Assembly: GCF_007747215.1 (NCBI RefSeq)
Contig: NZ_CP036273.1
Span: forward strand, 2,216,322 to 2,280,321
Length of the DNA: 64,000 nucleotides
Source of the DNA: Urbifossiella limnaea
GTDB taxonomy: Bacteria > Planctomycetota > Planctomycetia > Gemmatales > Gemmataceae
Direction: 5' to 3'
Part shown: positions 21,800 through 30,957 of the stretch, piece after piece
Layout of the letters: the number at the start of each line of letters is the position of its first letter
How positions within the stretch are numbered: position 1 is the first letter of the stretch
Notes under the pieces: model-generated
What the model saw: only the letters and a program-made list of their open reading frames with translations
What the model was told of the DNA's origin: nothing
Database searches by the model: none
Translations under genes and position numbers: made by a program

Positions 21800-22639
21800 A
21801 TGTCTGACGCGGCGTGGCTCGTGGTCGGGGCGGACGGCGGCATCGGCCGCCCGCTCCTCGCCCGCCTCCGGGCCGACGGCCGCGCCGCCGTCGGCACCAC
21901 CCGGCGGGGCATCGGTGACGGCCTTCAACTCGATCTCTCCGCCGATCCAGACTCCTGGCAGATTCCCGTGCACGTCGCGGTCGCCTACCTCTGCGCCGCG
22001 GTCACCTCGATCGACGCCTGCCGCCGCGACCCGGCCGGCACCCGTGGCGTGAATGTCGATCAGACGCTGGCACTCGCCGCACGACTGCGCGAGCGTGGGG
22101 CGCACGTCGTCTTCCTGTCCACGAATCAGGTGTTCGATGGCACCGTACCGTTCCGTTGCGAAGCGGATACGGTCTGCCCCCTGACGGAGTACGGTCGGCA
22201 GAAGTCTGATGCCGAGACCGCGCTGCTCGCCACCGGCGCGGCAACGGTCGTGCGCTTCACGAAGGTCGTGCCGCCGGACTGGTCGCTCATCCACAAGTGG
22301 CGTGACGCACTCTCGCGCGGCGAGCCGGTGGAGGCGTTCGGTGACATGGTGTTGTCACCGGTGCCGCTCGGCATCGCGGTCGAGGCCCTGGCGCGGGTTG
22401 GGGAGAAGCGGCCGGGCGGCGTGATTCACGTCTCGGGGACCGAGGACTGCACCTACGCCGAGCTGGCCCGCCGGCTGGCTGTGGTGATGGGTGCTGACCA
22501 GGCCCTGGTGCGGGCGGTGTCGTGCCGCGATCGCGGCATTCCCGCGGAGGCGGCGCCGGCGCACACGGCGCTGGCGACGGCGCGGCTGAGCCGCGAGTTG
22601 GGGCTCGCGGCGCCGACGGCGACAGACTTGTTCCGATAG
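21800..22639 (+). CDS. RmlD-like sugar-nucleotide reductase
   Basis: 279 residues. VVGADGGIGRPL at the N-terminus, then FLSTNQVFDGT, a YGRQKSDAE active-site segment and VVRFTKVV, all in the positions of dTDP-4-dehydrorhamnose reductases. It is the last gene of the + strand operon; its stop is only 2 bp from the stop of the converging methyltransferase gene, so any terminators must overlap coding sequence. Confidence 0.75.
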   Translation: MSDAAWLVVGADGGIGRPLLARLRADGRAAVGTTRRGIGDGLQLDLSADPDSWQIPVHVAVAYLCAAVTSIDACRRDPAGTRGVNVDQTLALAARLRERGAHVVFLSTNQVFDGTVPFRCEADTVCPLTEYGRQKSDAETALLATGAATVVRFTKVVPPDWSLIHKWRDALSRGEPVEAFGDMVLSPVPLGIAVEALARVGEKRPGGVIHVSGTEDCTYAELARRLAVVMGADQALVRAVSCRDRGIPAEAAPAHTALATARLSRELGLAAPTATDLFR

Positions 22640-22641
22640 CT

Positions 22642-23352
22642 TCAGCGCGGGCCGACGCACATCGCCAGCAGGTAGTGCGCCATCGGGTGGTAGCCGGTGT
22701 GGACCACCTCGTCGTTCATCGAGAACAGGAACACGTTCTTGAAGTGCCGCAGCATCACCTGGCGGTACTCGTTCCCGTCCTTGCAGTTCACGTGCCCCTC
22801 CTTGCTCGGCGGCGAGGCGTACGCCTGCGACTGCAGCGACGGCGAGCCGATGATCGCCACGCCGTCTGCGGACAGCGACTTGGCGATGTTGCCGACGTAC
22901 ACGTCCTCCTGCTCGGGCACGATGTGCTCGAACACGTCCAGCGAATACGCGGCGTCGAACCCGCCCGGCGCGATCGGCCCGGAGAGGATGTCGTGAACGA
23001 GCGTGTCGCACGCCCATCCGTCGGCGGCCATCCGCTTCTTGGCGTCGTCCAGGAACAGCGGGTCGAAGTCGGTCGCGGTCACGGTGCAGCCGGCCTGCAC
23101 GACCAGCCGGGTGCCGAAGGCGTCGGCGCAGCCGACCTCCACGACGCGCTTCTGGCCGGTCAGCATTTTGGCCACGAACTTGTACCGCGACAGCAGGAAG
23201 ACGAGCCGGCGCGGGTCGTCCTTCCACGTCTGGTTGGACATGATGCCGAACCGCGAGAAGCCGTCGCGCAGCGCCAGGTCCACCTCGAACTGGTACTGCG
23301 TCTCGCGGCTCTTCAGGGCGGTGCCGTTGCCGGTTCCCATGGGTTTCCTCAT
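22642..23352 (-). CDS. SAM-dependent methyltransferase
   Basis: 236 residues from ATG 23352, which overlaps the stop of the upstream gene (ATGA); ATG 23340 is possible. Class I fold with VVEVGCADAFGTR (motif I) and YSLDVFEHIV (motif IV). Its N-terminus is charged and soluble. Last gene of the minus strand polysaccharide operon; the methyl acceptor is probably a sugar. Confidence 0.8.
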   Translation of the reverse strand: MRKPMGTGNGTALKSRETQYQFEVDLALRDGFSRFGIMSNQTWKDDPRRLVFLLSRYKFVAKMLTGQKRVVEVGCADAFGTRLVVQAGCTVTATDFDPLFLDDAKKRMAADGWACDTLVHDILSGPIAPGGFDAAYSLDVFEHIVPEQEDVYVGNIAKSLSADGVAIIGSPSLQSQAYASPPSKEGHVNCKDGNEYRQVMLRHFKNVFLFSMNDEVVHTGYHPMAHYLLAMCVGPR

Positions 23353-24038
23353 CAGGCGGCTGCGGCCGCGGCGGGGGGCTCGAACGCGATGTACTCGTAG
23401 TCGCCGGTGTAGCCCGCGAGGCCGTACAGCCACGCCCACGACTCGGGCCGCAGGAACGTCTCGCAGGTCAGCGCCCAGCACTGCAGGTTGAACAGCTCCT
23501 CGGCGTCCTTGAACGTCTCGACGACGAGGTACTTGTACGTGCTGACGCGCTCCATCTCCTTCAGCGCCGTCACGACTTCCTGCGGCGGCAGGTTATGCAG
23601 CGCGTTCAGCGAGATCACCAGGTCGAACTCGCCGTCCTGGAACGGCAGCGCGTCCTGGGCGCGGTGCTTGAACAGGAACGGCTTCACCTCGGGCTTCGCG
23701 GTGTCGAGAGCGTAGTCGGACACGTCGAAGCCGGCGACGGTGCAGCCGGGGAGGAGTTGCGTGAACTCGTGCAGCAGGAAGCCGCGGCCGCAGCCGATGT
23801 CCAGCACCTTCGCGCCGGGCTTGAGCTTGTAGGTGTCGATGAGTTGGCGCGCCACCACGGCCCAGCGGCCGTCGTACTTGTAGCCGCCGTAGCCGTAGCG
23901 GCGGTCGCCGTCCCAGTAGTCGCGGTCGAAGCGGCGGGCGACGACCGAGCAGTGGACCTTGTCGTCCGCCATCCGCCCGACGTAGTCGCGGGCGGTGCGG
24001 CGGTGGAGCTGGTTCACGATGTTGAGCAGGCGACCCAT
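23352..24038 (-). CDS. Class I SAM-dependent methyltransferase
   Basis: 228 residues. ATG 24038 is preceded by GAGGAG, a strong ribosome-binding site, preferred over the upstream in-frame ATG at 24065. Motif I is VLDIGCGRGFLLHE, with VAGFDVSD and LVISLNALHNLP following. The Ala-rich tail (PPAAAAAA) is low complexity. Coupled to the second methyltransferase. Confidence 0.85.
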   Translation of the reverse strand: MGRLLNIVNQLHRRTARDYVGRMADDKVHCSVVARRFDRDYWDGDRRYGYGGYKYDGRWAVVARQLIDTYKLKPGAKVLDIGCGRGFLLHEFTQLLPGCTVAGFDVSDYALDTAKPEVKPFLFKHRAQDALPFQDGEFDLVISLNALHNLPPQEVVTALKEMERVSTYKYLVVETFKDAEELFNLQCWALTCETFLRPESWAWLYGLAGYTGDYEYIAFEPPAAAAAA

Positions 24039-24054
24039 GCACTCCTCGTGATGA

Positions 24055-25008
24055 TTACGCCGCAATGCGGACGGGCTTCGGCCGCGCGGACAGAAGCGTC
24101 GTCGCGGTCGCGGCCACGGCCTCGGCCGAGATGCCGTACTTCCGCATCATGCCGTTCTGGTCGCCGTACACGCTCGGGAACACGTCCGGGATGCCGACGC
24201 GCTTGAACTTCCGCGACGCCAGCAGGTCCGTCTCCGCGAGGTACTCGGCGCACGCGCCGCCGAGCCCGCCGATGATCGTGTGTTCCTCGACGGCCACGAT
24301 CGCGGCCGCGCCCTCGGCGTGGGCGTGCAGCGCCTCGGTGTCGAACGGCTTGATCGTCGGGAAGTGAAGCACCGCGGCCTTCACGCCGCCGGCGGCGAGC
24401 TGGTCGGCCGCGGCCAGGCACACCTGCAGGCCGACGCCGGTGGTCACGAGCAGCACCTCGCCGCCGGTGCGCATCGGCACGGCCTTGCCGATTACGAACG
24501 GGCCGGTCTGCGTGGTGACGATCGGGTCGTGCCCCTTCGCCACGCGGATGTAGATCGGGCCGGCGTGGTCCACGCTCGCGTGCATGAACCGGATCATCTC
24601 CTTCGCGTCGGCCGGGGCCACGACCGCCATGTTCGGCAGCGCCCGCATGATGGCGATGTCTTCGGTCGCCAGGTGCGTCGGGCCGAGCGGCGCGTACACC
24701 ACGCCGCCCCCGTTGGCGATGAGCCGCACGTTGACGTTGTGCAGGCACAGGTCCACCGCCACCTGCTCGTAGCAGCGGCGGCTGAGGAACGTGGCGATCG
24801 TGTTCAGGTACACGACGTGCCCCTCCATCGCCAGCCCGGCAGCGACGCCGACGAGGTTCTGCTCGGCGACCCCTTCCATGAAGAAGCGGTCCGGCATGTC
24901 GCGCTTGAACTCGGCCAGCACGCCGACGCCCAGGTCGGAGCCGACGAACACGATCCGCTCGTCGGTCTTCGCCAGCTCGTAGACCGTTTTCAGGCAGTTC
25001 TCGCGCAT
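24055..25008 (-). CDS. Transketolase, C-terminal subunit
   Basis: 317 residues: the pyrimidine-binding and C-terminal halves of transketolase as a separate polypeptide (FFMEGVAEQNLVGVAAGLA, with the catalytic Glu; THLATEDIAIMRALPNM; EEHTIIGGLGGA). ATG 25008 overlaps the stop of the N-terminal subunit (ATGA), so the two form one split enzyme. In surface-sugar clusters such pairs transfer a two-carbon unit to make unusual or branched sugars; the exact product here is unknown. Confidence 0.9.
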   Translation of the reverse strand: MRENCLKTVYELAKTDERIVFVGSDLGVGVLAEFKRDMPDRFFMEGVAEQNLVGVAAGLAMEGHVVYLNTIATFLSRRCYEQVAVDLCLHNVNVRLIANGGGVVYAPLGPTHLATEDIAIMRALPNMAVVAPADAKEMIRFMHASVDHAGPIYIRVAKGHDPIVTTQTGPFVIGKAVPMRTGGEVLLVTTGVGLQVCLAAADQLAAGGVKAAVLHFPTIKPFDTEALHAHAEGAAAIVAVEEHTIIGGLGGACAEYLAETDLLASRKFKRVGIPDVFPSVYGDQNGMMRKYGISAEAVAATATTLLSARPKPVRIAA

Positions 25009-25826
25009 CACGCCTCCCCGATGGCGGCCAGGAGCGCTTCGACTTCCTGGTCGGTGACCTTGTTCTTGTGGTGCCACTTCATGTTGTTCTCGGCGAAGTG
25101 CGCACCCTTACCCTTCACCGTGTGGGCGATGATTGCACTCGGCTTGTCGGCCGCGAACGGCAGCGCCGTGAATGTCGCCCGCAGGGCAGCCACGTCGTGC
25201 CCATCCACCTCGCGGACGGCGAACCCGAAGCTCCGCCACTTGTCGGCGAACGGCTCCAGGTCCTGCACTTCCTTGGTGCTGGCGTAGCTCTGGTGCTTGT
25301 TGTAATCCACGATCGCCGTGAGGCTCGACAGTCCGTGCTTGCCGGCGCACATGGCCGCCTCCCACACCGAGCCCTCGTTGCACTCGCCGTCGCCGAGCAC
25401 CACGAACACGCGGCTATCCCGCTTGGCGATGCGCTGGCTGAGGGCGATGCCGACGCCGATGGGGAGGCCGTGGCCGAGGGCGCCGGTGCTGGCTTCGACG
25501 CCGGGCACCTTGCCCGCGTCCGGGTGGCCGCCGAGGATGCCGTCGGCGGCGCAGAACTTGTCGAGCTCGGCGGGCGGGAAGTAGCCCTTGTCGGCGAGGA
25601 GGGCGTAGAGCGCCAGGCAGCCGTGCCCCTTGCTGAGGATGCAGCGGTCGCGGCCCTTCCACTTCGGGTCTTGGGGGTTGAACCGGAGCACGTCGTCGTA
25701 CAGGACGCGGAAGATTTCGATGAGCGAGAACGCCGCCCCGACGTGGCCGCGGCGGGCCTTCTGGAGCGTGCGGACGATGACCCGGCGGAGGTCTTTCGAC
25801 CGCTCGTCGAGGCGGGTGGTGGTCAT
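25008..25826 (-). CDS. Transketolase, N-terminal subunit
   Basis: 272 residues: the TPP-binding half, with KARRGHVGAAFSLIEI, LSKGHGCLALY, ASTGALGHGLPIGVG and the TPP/Mg motif GDGECNEGSVWEA. Coupled to the C-terminal subunit by a 1-base stop/start overlap. Together they should form a functional thiamine-diphosphate enzyme dedicated to this sugar pathway. Confidence 0.9.
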   Translation of the reverse strand: MTTTRLDERSKDLRRVIVRTLQKARRGHVGAAFSLIEIFRVLYDDVLRFNPQDPKWKGRDRCILSKGHGCLALYALLADKGYFPPAELDKFCAADGILGGHPDAGKVPGVEASTGALGHGLPIGVGIALSQRIAKRDSRVFVVLGDGECNEGSVWEAAMCAGKHGLSSLTAIVDYNKHQSYASTKEVQDLEPFADKWRSFGFAVREVDGHDVAALRATFTALPFAADKPSAIIAHTVKGKGAHFAENNMKWHHKNKVTDQEVEALLAAIGEA

Positions 25827-25967
25827 GGCGATGCCTTCCGTGGCGGCCGGGTGTGTGGGTGTACCCCGGCGGGGTCTGCGGAATCAACCCGAGCTTGCGG
25901 TGCGGGTGGTCTATTCGTCGTCGTTCGGCTATTTGGCCAGTATCAGGTCGCAACGGGTTGCAGACCT

Positions 25968-26351
25968 CTACCGCCCCTGCTGGTCAGGTAGCTCAATCAG
26001 CCGCTCCCCGTGGGCGCTTACCTCCAAGACCACTGGCGCAAGAGGATCAACCTCCGGGTAATCCGCCTCCGGCTCGCACCACACTACGCACCCGATCTCG
26101 TGAGCCGCTTGCCGCGCACAAGCAGCGGACGACACCCACGGCAGTTCGGCGGACTGGAACCAGATGCCAGTCCCGCCGGGGCCTTCCATCCCGGGTTGTA
26201 CGATCACTGTGCCAAGGCGGGTGCGATACACCGATGCACCGCCGGCGTCCGTCAGCTCGGCGAGTGGGCTAGCGATCGAATCGAGCCACGCAGCTACCTG
26301 CTCAGTCGTACAGCCGCGGACGACGATCTCGATGCCTCTCGAGCTTGCCAC
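25968..26351 (-). CDS. Hypothetical protein in sugar operon
   Basis: 127 residues. Starts MASSRGIEIVVRGCTTEQV; a mixed alpha/beta soluble protein with no signal peptide, no membrane segment and no catalytic motif I can name. It sits between the transketolase and glycosyltransferase genes, separated by 141 and 30 bp, but looks unrelated to sugar chemistry and may be an insertion in the cluster. Confidence 0.6.
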   Translation of the reverse strand: MASSRGIEIVVRGCTTEQVAAWLDSIASPLAELTDAGGASVYRTRLGTVIVQPGMEGPGGTGIWFQSAELPWVSSAACARQAAHEIGCVVWCEPEADYPEVDPLAPVVLEVSAHGERLIELPDQQGR

Positions 26352-26381
26352 CGCCGAACCCCTTTAGGACCGACCAAGGCT

Positions 26382-27473
26382 CTACCCGGCCACCCGCCGC
26401 GCAGCGCGACCGGCGAGCCAACGCAGCTTCCCGCCGATCCCCGGCGGCAGCGCCTCCGACTCGGCCCGCGCCAGCAGGTTCTTCAGGTGAACCAACTCTG
26501 CGTCGCGCCCGGCCTTCTCGCGCTCGGCGTCCTGCCAGAACGGGCCGAGGAAGAACGCCGCCAACTCGCGCACGGCCGGGTCCGGGTCGTCGAGCAGGCC
26601 GCGGTAGTCGTCGCGGGTGAAGCCGTTAAGCAGGCCGAGGACCGGCTTCGACCAGCAGTCCGGGCGCTCCGCCGCGGCGCGGATCAGGTCGGTTCCCAGG
26701 AACGCGATGCTGCCGTTGCGGCTGAAGTACGGCGCCACGTCGGCGGTTTCGGGCGACGTGAGGCAGTCCAGCAGCGCGGCCAGCGCCGCGACGTTGCGGG
26801 TGCGGTCGCGGAAGCCGGCGCCGGAGTACGACTCCGGTTGCAGGATCGTCACCGACAGCGTTTCGGGGACGTAGCAGCAACCGCCGCGGAAGGCGATCAG
26901 CAGCCACGCCAGCCAGTCGGAGTACCACGCGAGTTCGGGACGGAGGCCGCCGACTTCCACGAGCCGCTTGCGGCGGCAGACGTTGGCGTGCCCCGGAATC
27001 CCGCGGCGGACGGCGGCGCACACCTCGTCCCGCGTGTAGAACCCCGCCCGCTCCGGCCAGGCGTGCAACACCACGCCGACCGGGCCGTCGCCGACGCGGT
27101 ACGCCCCGTGGGCGCAGGCGATGCCGCAGTCGGGGTGCCGGTCGAGCTGCGTCAGCAACTTCTCGAAGAAGCCCGGGAGGACGTAGTCGTCGGCCGCGGC
27201 CAGCACCACGTACTCGCCAGCGGCCGCGGCCAGCCCCTCGTTGTACGTCGCGCACACGCCCTGGTTGCGTGCGTGCCAAACGGGCTTCACCACGGGATCG
27301 CGGCGGGCGTAGTCCTCGATTACCGCCCGGCTGTCGTCGCGGTCGGAGGCGTCGTCGATGACGAGAACCTCCCGCGGACGCACGGACTGCGACAGGATCG
27401 CGTCCAGCGCCCGCGGGAGTTTCGCCGCGTGGTTGTAGTTGGCGACGACGACGCTCAGGTCGGCGGTCGGCAT
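26382..27473 (-). CDS. Family 2 glycosyltransferase
   Basis: 363 residues from ATG 27473. GT-A fold: LSVVVANYNHAAKLPRALDA at the start, VLVIDDASDRDD, and the AAADDYVLP DxD-like motif. The C-terminal 120 residues are helical with a basic end, suggesting peripheral membrane contact. It probably adds a sugar in cell-surface polysaccharide synthesis. Confidence 0.85.
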   Translation of the reverse strand: MPTADLSVVVANYNHAAKLPRALDAILSQSVRPREVLVIDDASDRDDSRAVIEDYARRDPVVKPVWHARNQGVCATYNEGLAAAAGEYVVLAAADDYVLPGFFEKLLTQLDRHPDCGIACAHGAYRVGDGPVGVVLHAWPERAGFYTRDEVCAAVRRGIPGHANVCRRKRLVEVGGLRPELAWYSDWLAWLLIAFRGGCCYVPETLSVTILQPESYSGAGFRDRTRNVAALAALLDCLTSPETADVAPYFSRNGSIAFLGTDLIRAAAERPDCWSKPVLGLLNGFTRDDYRGLLDDPDPAVRELAAFFLGPFWQDAEREKAGRDAELVHLKNLLARAESEALPPGIGGKLRWLAGRAARRVAG

Positions 27474-27484
27474 GGCGTCCCCGG

Positions 27485-28504
27485 TCAGGCGGCCTTCTTC
27501 TGCGCCGCCATCCAGGCGTTCATCGTCTTGATGTTCGAGTACCGTGCGGCGCTCAGCGAGTCGGGAATCTTCCCGGCCTTGAACGCCGCCACTAGCTCGC
27601 GTACCGCGTCCGGCACGGTGTACCGCGGCTCCCAGCCCAGCTCGCGCTTGATCTTCTCGCTCGACACCCGGTAGCTCCGGAGGTCGTCCGTCTTTGACGT
27701 GACGATCTTCACGTCCGGGCCGACCTCCGCCTTCACCGCCTCGGCGATGTCGGCGATGCTCATGTTCTGCCAGCCGGCGTTGAAGATCTTGCCGTCGATT
27801 TTCTCGGCGGGCATCTTCAGCACCTGGCAGTACAGGTCGGTCATGTCCTGGATGTGGAGGTTCGGCCGGTACTGGCTGCCGCCGAACACGGTGATCTCGC
27901 GCTTGTTCACGGCCAGGTTGGTGAGGATGTTCACCGACAGGTCGAGCCGCAGCCGCGGGGAGTAGCCGCACACGGTGGCCGGGCGGAGCGTGAGGCAGGT
28001 GAAGCCCGGCGCCCGCGCCGCCTCCAGCACGTCCTCGCACATGGCCTTGTACTTCGAGTAATCCGTGAGCGGCTTCAGCGGCAGCTCCTCGGTCACCTTC
28101 TCCTCGTCCTTGATCCCGTACACGCTCGACGACGAGGCGTACACGAACCGCTTCACCCCGTGCTGCTTCGACAGCTGCACGAGCGGGAAGAAGGCGTCGT
28201 AGTTGATCGACTTGCCGAGCGTCGGGTCCATCTCGAAGCTCGGGTCGTTCGAGATGCACGCGAGGTGGATCACCGCGGTGGCGCCCTTGATGCCGCGCTC
28301 GAGCGTCTCGCGGTCGCGCATGTCGCCCTTGATCTCGGTCAGCCGCGGGTGGCCCGCAACGGACGAGAGCACGTCGTCGCCGAACCAGTAGGTGTCCAGC
28401 ACGCGGACGGTGTGCCCCTCGGCCAGCAGCTTCGGGACCAGCACCGACCCGACGTACCCGGCCCCGCCGGTGACCAGAACCGTGTGCTTCGCGGACTCGC
28501 TCAT
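27485..28504 (-). CDS. NAD-dependent sugar epimerase/dehydratase
   Basis: 339 residues; start ATG 28504 (MSESAKHTVLV) has AGGCAGAG just upstream, and ATG 28534 would add ten residues. Extended SDR with VTGGAGYVGSVL, HLACISNDPS, ASSSSVYG and YSKYKAMCE (catalytic Tyr/Lys). Close in pattern to GDP/UDP-sugar epimerases of capsule and LPS clusters. Gap of 11 bp to the glycosyltransferase gene. Confidence 0.85.
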   Translation of the reverse strand: MSESAKHTVLVTGGAGYVGSVLVPKLLAEGHTVRVLDTYWFGDDVLSSVAGHPRLTEIKGDMRDRETLERGIKGATAVIHLACISNDPSFEMDPTLGKSINYDAFFPLVQLSKQHGVKRFVYASSSSVYGIKDEEKVTEELPLKPLTDYSKYKAMCEDVLEAARAPGFTCLTLRPATVCGYSPRLRLDLSVNILTNLAVNKREITVFGGSQYRPNLHIQDMTDLYCQVLKMPAEKIDGKIFNAGWQNMSIADIAEAVKAEVGPDVKIVTSKTDDLRSYRVSSEKIKRELGWEPRYTVPDAVRELVAAFKAGKIPDSLSAARYSNIKTMNAWMAAQKKAA

Positions 28505-28541
28505 CTCTGCCTCGGAGTGAACAGTGGTCGGCAAGACGACA

Positions 28542-30116
28542 TCAGCCGGCCAGCTTGAACTGCTGCGGCGCGGGCTGCGGCTTGGTCGTCTGGTGAACCT
28601 TCAACAGGCACTCGATGTGGCGGTACAGCGGGATCCGCTCGATCGACCGCTGGTTGCCGAGAATCTGCACGGCCTCGGCGCCCACCACGTTGCCCAGGAG
28701 CGGCACCACGTCGGCCGGCACGCCCGCGGCTACTGCCAGCGACGTGACGCACAGCACCGCGTCGCCGGCGCCGACGCGGTCCACCACCTTCGTGGCGAAC
28801 GCCGGGGCGCGGTGGTAGCCGCCGGGGGCGGTGTAGTAGAGGGTGCCGTTGCTGCCGCGGGTCATCATCACCTTCGGGCAGTGGAGCCGGTCGCTCACGT
28901 GCCGCACCATCTCGTCCGGCGTCAGGTGCAGCGTCCGCGTCTCCAGCGCCACCTCCCGCTGGGCGAGGCAGACGTAGTCCGCCCGCGGGTACTTGGAGAT
29001 CATGTTGAAGCCGTGGTTGCCGGCGTTCGACTGCGTGTTCACCGCCAGGAACCGGGCGTGCCGCGACAGCACGCCGATGGCGTTCCGCGTCAGCATCCCG
29101 TGGCCGTAGTCGGCCACGATCACCACGTCGTAGTTGGGAAGAAGCGCCCGCAGCCGGTCGCACAGGTCGGCGTCGGCGCGCTCGTCGAGCGCGTCGTCGT
29201 TGATCTTGTAGACCTCGAACATCTTCTGCGACAGGTACTTCTCGACGAACCGCTTCTTCACGATGGTCGGCGAGTCCTTCTTCTCGACGAAGTACGGCGT
29301 CACGTTCGACTTCAGCACGGAGCGGACGAACGGCTCCTCGTCCATCCCCTCGCCGAGCATGGTGAACACGTCCACCTTGTCGGCGAAGCTGGACGCGTGG
29401 TTGGCGCACGCCAGCACCCCGCCGCCGAACTTGTCGGTGCTCATGTACCGCGTCGCCAGCACCGGCTCCTTGCCGCTCTTGCCGATCGCCTCGCAGTAGG
29501 CGTACTCGTCGATGATCGTCTCGCCGACGACCAGCACCTTCAGCCCGGCGGCGGCCTTCAGCGGCGCCAGCACGGTCTCGGCGGGCCACCGCCCGGCGAA
29601 CTCGGCGAGGTACTCGCGGACGTGGTCCGGGTACTGGTTCATGTACTGGTTGATGAGGCCCGACGAGCTGAACACCACGTCTTCCGTGAACGCCACCTCG
29701 CCGCCGACCGCGCGCACCGCCTCGGCCTCCTGGCTGACGTGGCCGATGGTGTCTTGCAGGTTCTTGAACTCGCTCCCCTTGGCGAAGACGTCGGGCCGGA
29801 TCAGCCGGATCGTGTCCACGGCCGTCGGCCACTTGTTGACGGCGACGTAGTCGATGCACGCCAGCGACGCCAGGAACTCGGCCCGCAGCGACTCGGTGAA
29901 CGCCGGCCGGCCGACGCCCTTGTTCACGAACCGGTCGGGGGTGAGCGTCACCACCAGGATGTCGCCGAGTTTCTTGGCTTCCTCGAAGTGGCGGACGTGG
30001 CCGATGTGCAGCACGTCGAACACGCCGTGGCAGTGGACCACCCGGCGGCCGCCGGCCCTGGCCCGCTCGACGACCGTGGCGAGTTCGTCGAGGCCGGTAA
30101 TCTTCGGGTGCGGCAT
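28542..30116 (-). CDS. Fused cytidylyltransferase / PfkB sugar kinase (HldE-like, reversed order)
   Basis: 524 residues. Residues 26-170 are a nucleotidyltransferase (HGVFDVLHIGH at 30-40). Residues about 190-510 are a PfkB/RfaE-type kinase with the catalytic DRVGAGDAVL near 445. In HldE of E. coli the kinase comes first, so the domain order is reversed here. The likely reactions are phosphorylation and nucleotide activation of a heptose or similar sugar. It heads the minus strand operon that continues to 22642. Confidence 0.85.
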   Translation of the reverse strand: MPHPKITGLDELATVVERARAGGRRVVHCHGVFDVLHIGHVRHFEEAKKLGDILVVTLTPDRFVNKGVGRPAFTESLRAEFLASLACIDYVAVNKWPTAVDTIRLIRPDVFAKGSEFKNLQDTIGHVSQEAEAVRAVGGEVAFTEDVVFSSSGLINQYMNQYPDHVREYLAEFAGRWPAETVLAPLKAAAGLKVLVVGETIIDEYAYCEAIGKSGKEPVLATRYMSTDKFGGGVLACANHASSFADKVDVFTMLGEGMDEEPFVRSVLKSNVTPYFVEKKDSPTIVKKRFVEKYLSQKMFEVYKINDDALDERADADLCDRLRALLPNYDVVIVADYGHGMLTRNAIGVLSRHARFLAVNTQSNAGNHGFNMISKYPRADYVCLAQREVALETRTLHLTPDEMVRHVSDRLHCPKVMMTRGSNGTLYYTAPGGYHRAPAFATKVVDRVGAGDAVLCVTSLAVAAGVPADVVPLLGNVVGAEAVQILGNQRSIERIPLYRHIECLLKVHQTTKPQPAPQQFKLAG

Positions 30117-30462
30117 GTGGCTGCTTCCGTGCCCGGGGTCTGGTCGCGTCGTGCGGCCCGGTGTCGTCTGGTCGGGGGTGAGGCGGCCGACCCGTGCGGA
30201 ACCTGTTACCCTATCGGCCGACTGGCGGTAAAGATTTCACGAACCTTCCGCCTCCGTCGGCCGGGGGACTCGGGCGGCTTTCATAACCCGCAGCGGCGCG
30301 GAAAAAAAGGCGAACCCGGAGGGTTCAGTCGGATGAGGATTGTTTCTTCCGGCTGAGGGGGGTCGGGTCCCGGAAACATGTCACCGACTCATAAAAAAGT
30401 TGGTTCGGGCCAGTCGACAGGCGAGTGATGTGCGTAACGTTCTGCGCCCGTTCGTTTTCCGC
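30117..30462. other. 346-bp intergenic region
   Basis: No gene is supported. It is less GC-rich than its surroundings (runs such as GGAAAAAAAGG near 30300 and CATAAAAAAGTT near 30393) and should contain the promoter of the minus strand operon starting at 30116 and the 3' end of the PTPS-like operon. I could not assign -35/-10 boxes with confidence. Confidence 0.4.
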
Positions 30463-30954
30463 TCACGGCACCCATTCATAGGTCGCCGACTGGCCGATGT
30501 TCTCCTCCACCTCGACCCGCAGAACCTCCGGCACGAAGCCGTGACGGTCGCGGAGTGATTCGAGCAACCGCTCGGCCAGGTGTCGGGCGATCAGCTCGGC
30601 CGTCGTGTTCTCGATCGGCAGCAGCTTGCAGTCGCCGCGCGGGAACAGCCAGCGGCGGTCCTTGTACGTCACGTCCACGGTCGGGCCGGTGTCCACGACC
30701 GCGATCACCGGGTTGCGGGTGGCCAGCAGCATGTGGTGGTCCAGGTCGTCGGTAATCTCCTTCATCCGCGCCTTGAGCGCGACGAAGTCGAAGACGTAGA
30801 AGTCGGCGGCGAGCGGCCCCTCGACCTCGACCGCGGCCCGGTAGTTGTGGCCGTGCAGCCGCTCGCAGCGGTGCCCCTCGTAGCTGATGAAGTGGCCGCA
30901 GCAGAAGACCAGGTGGTCCTTGGTGACGCGGACCTTGTAGCGCTCGGTGGGCAT
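30463..30954 (-). CDS. 6-pyruvoyl-tetrahydropterin synthase-like protein
   Basis: 163 residues. PTPS/QueD fold with zinc-binding His at H21 (GHF) and H34/H36 (LHGHNY), and DDLDHHMLL later. In this context (3 bp behind the CitG-like gene, in an operon with Mch) it most likely serves pterin chemistry for tetrahydromethanopterin rather than queuosine synthesis. The catalytic Cys between the zinc ligands is present as C30. Confidence 0.85.
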   Translation of the reverse strand: MPTERYKVRVTKDHLVFCCGHFISYEGHRCERLHGHNYRAAVEVEGPLAADFYVFDFVALKARMKEITDDLDHHMLLATRNPVIAVVDTGPTVDVTYKDRRWLFPRGDCKLLPIENTTAELIARHLAERLLESLRDRHGFVPEVLRVEVEENIGQSATYEWVP

Positions 30955-30957
30955 GTG

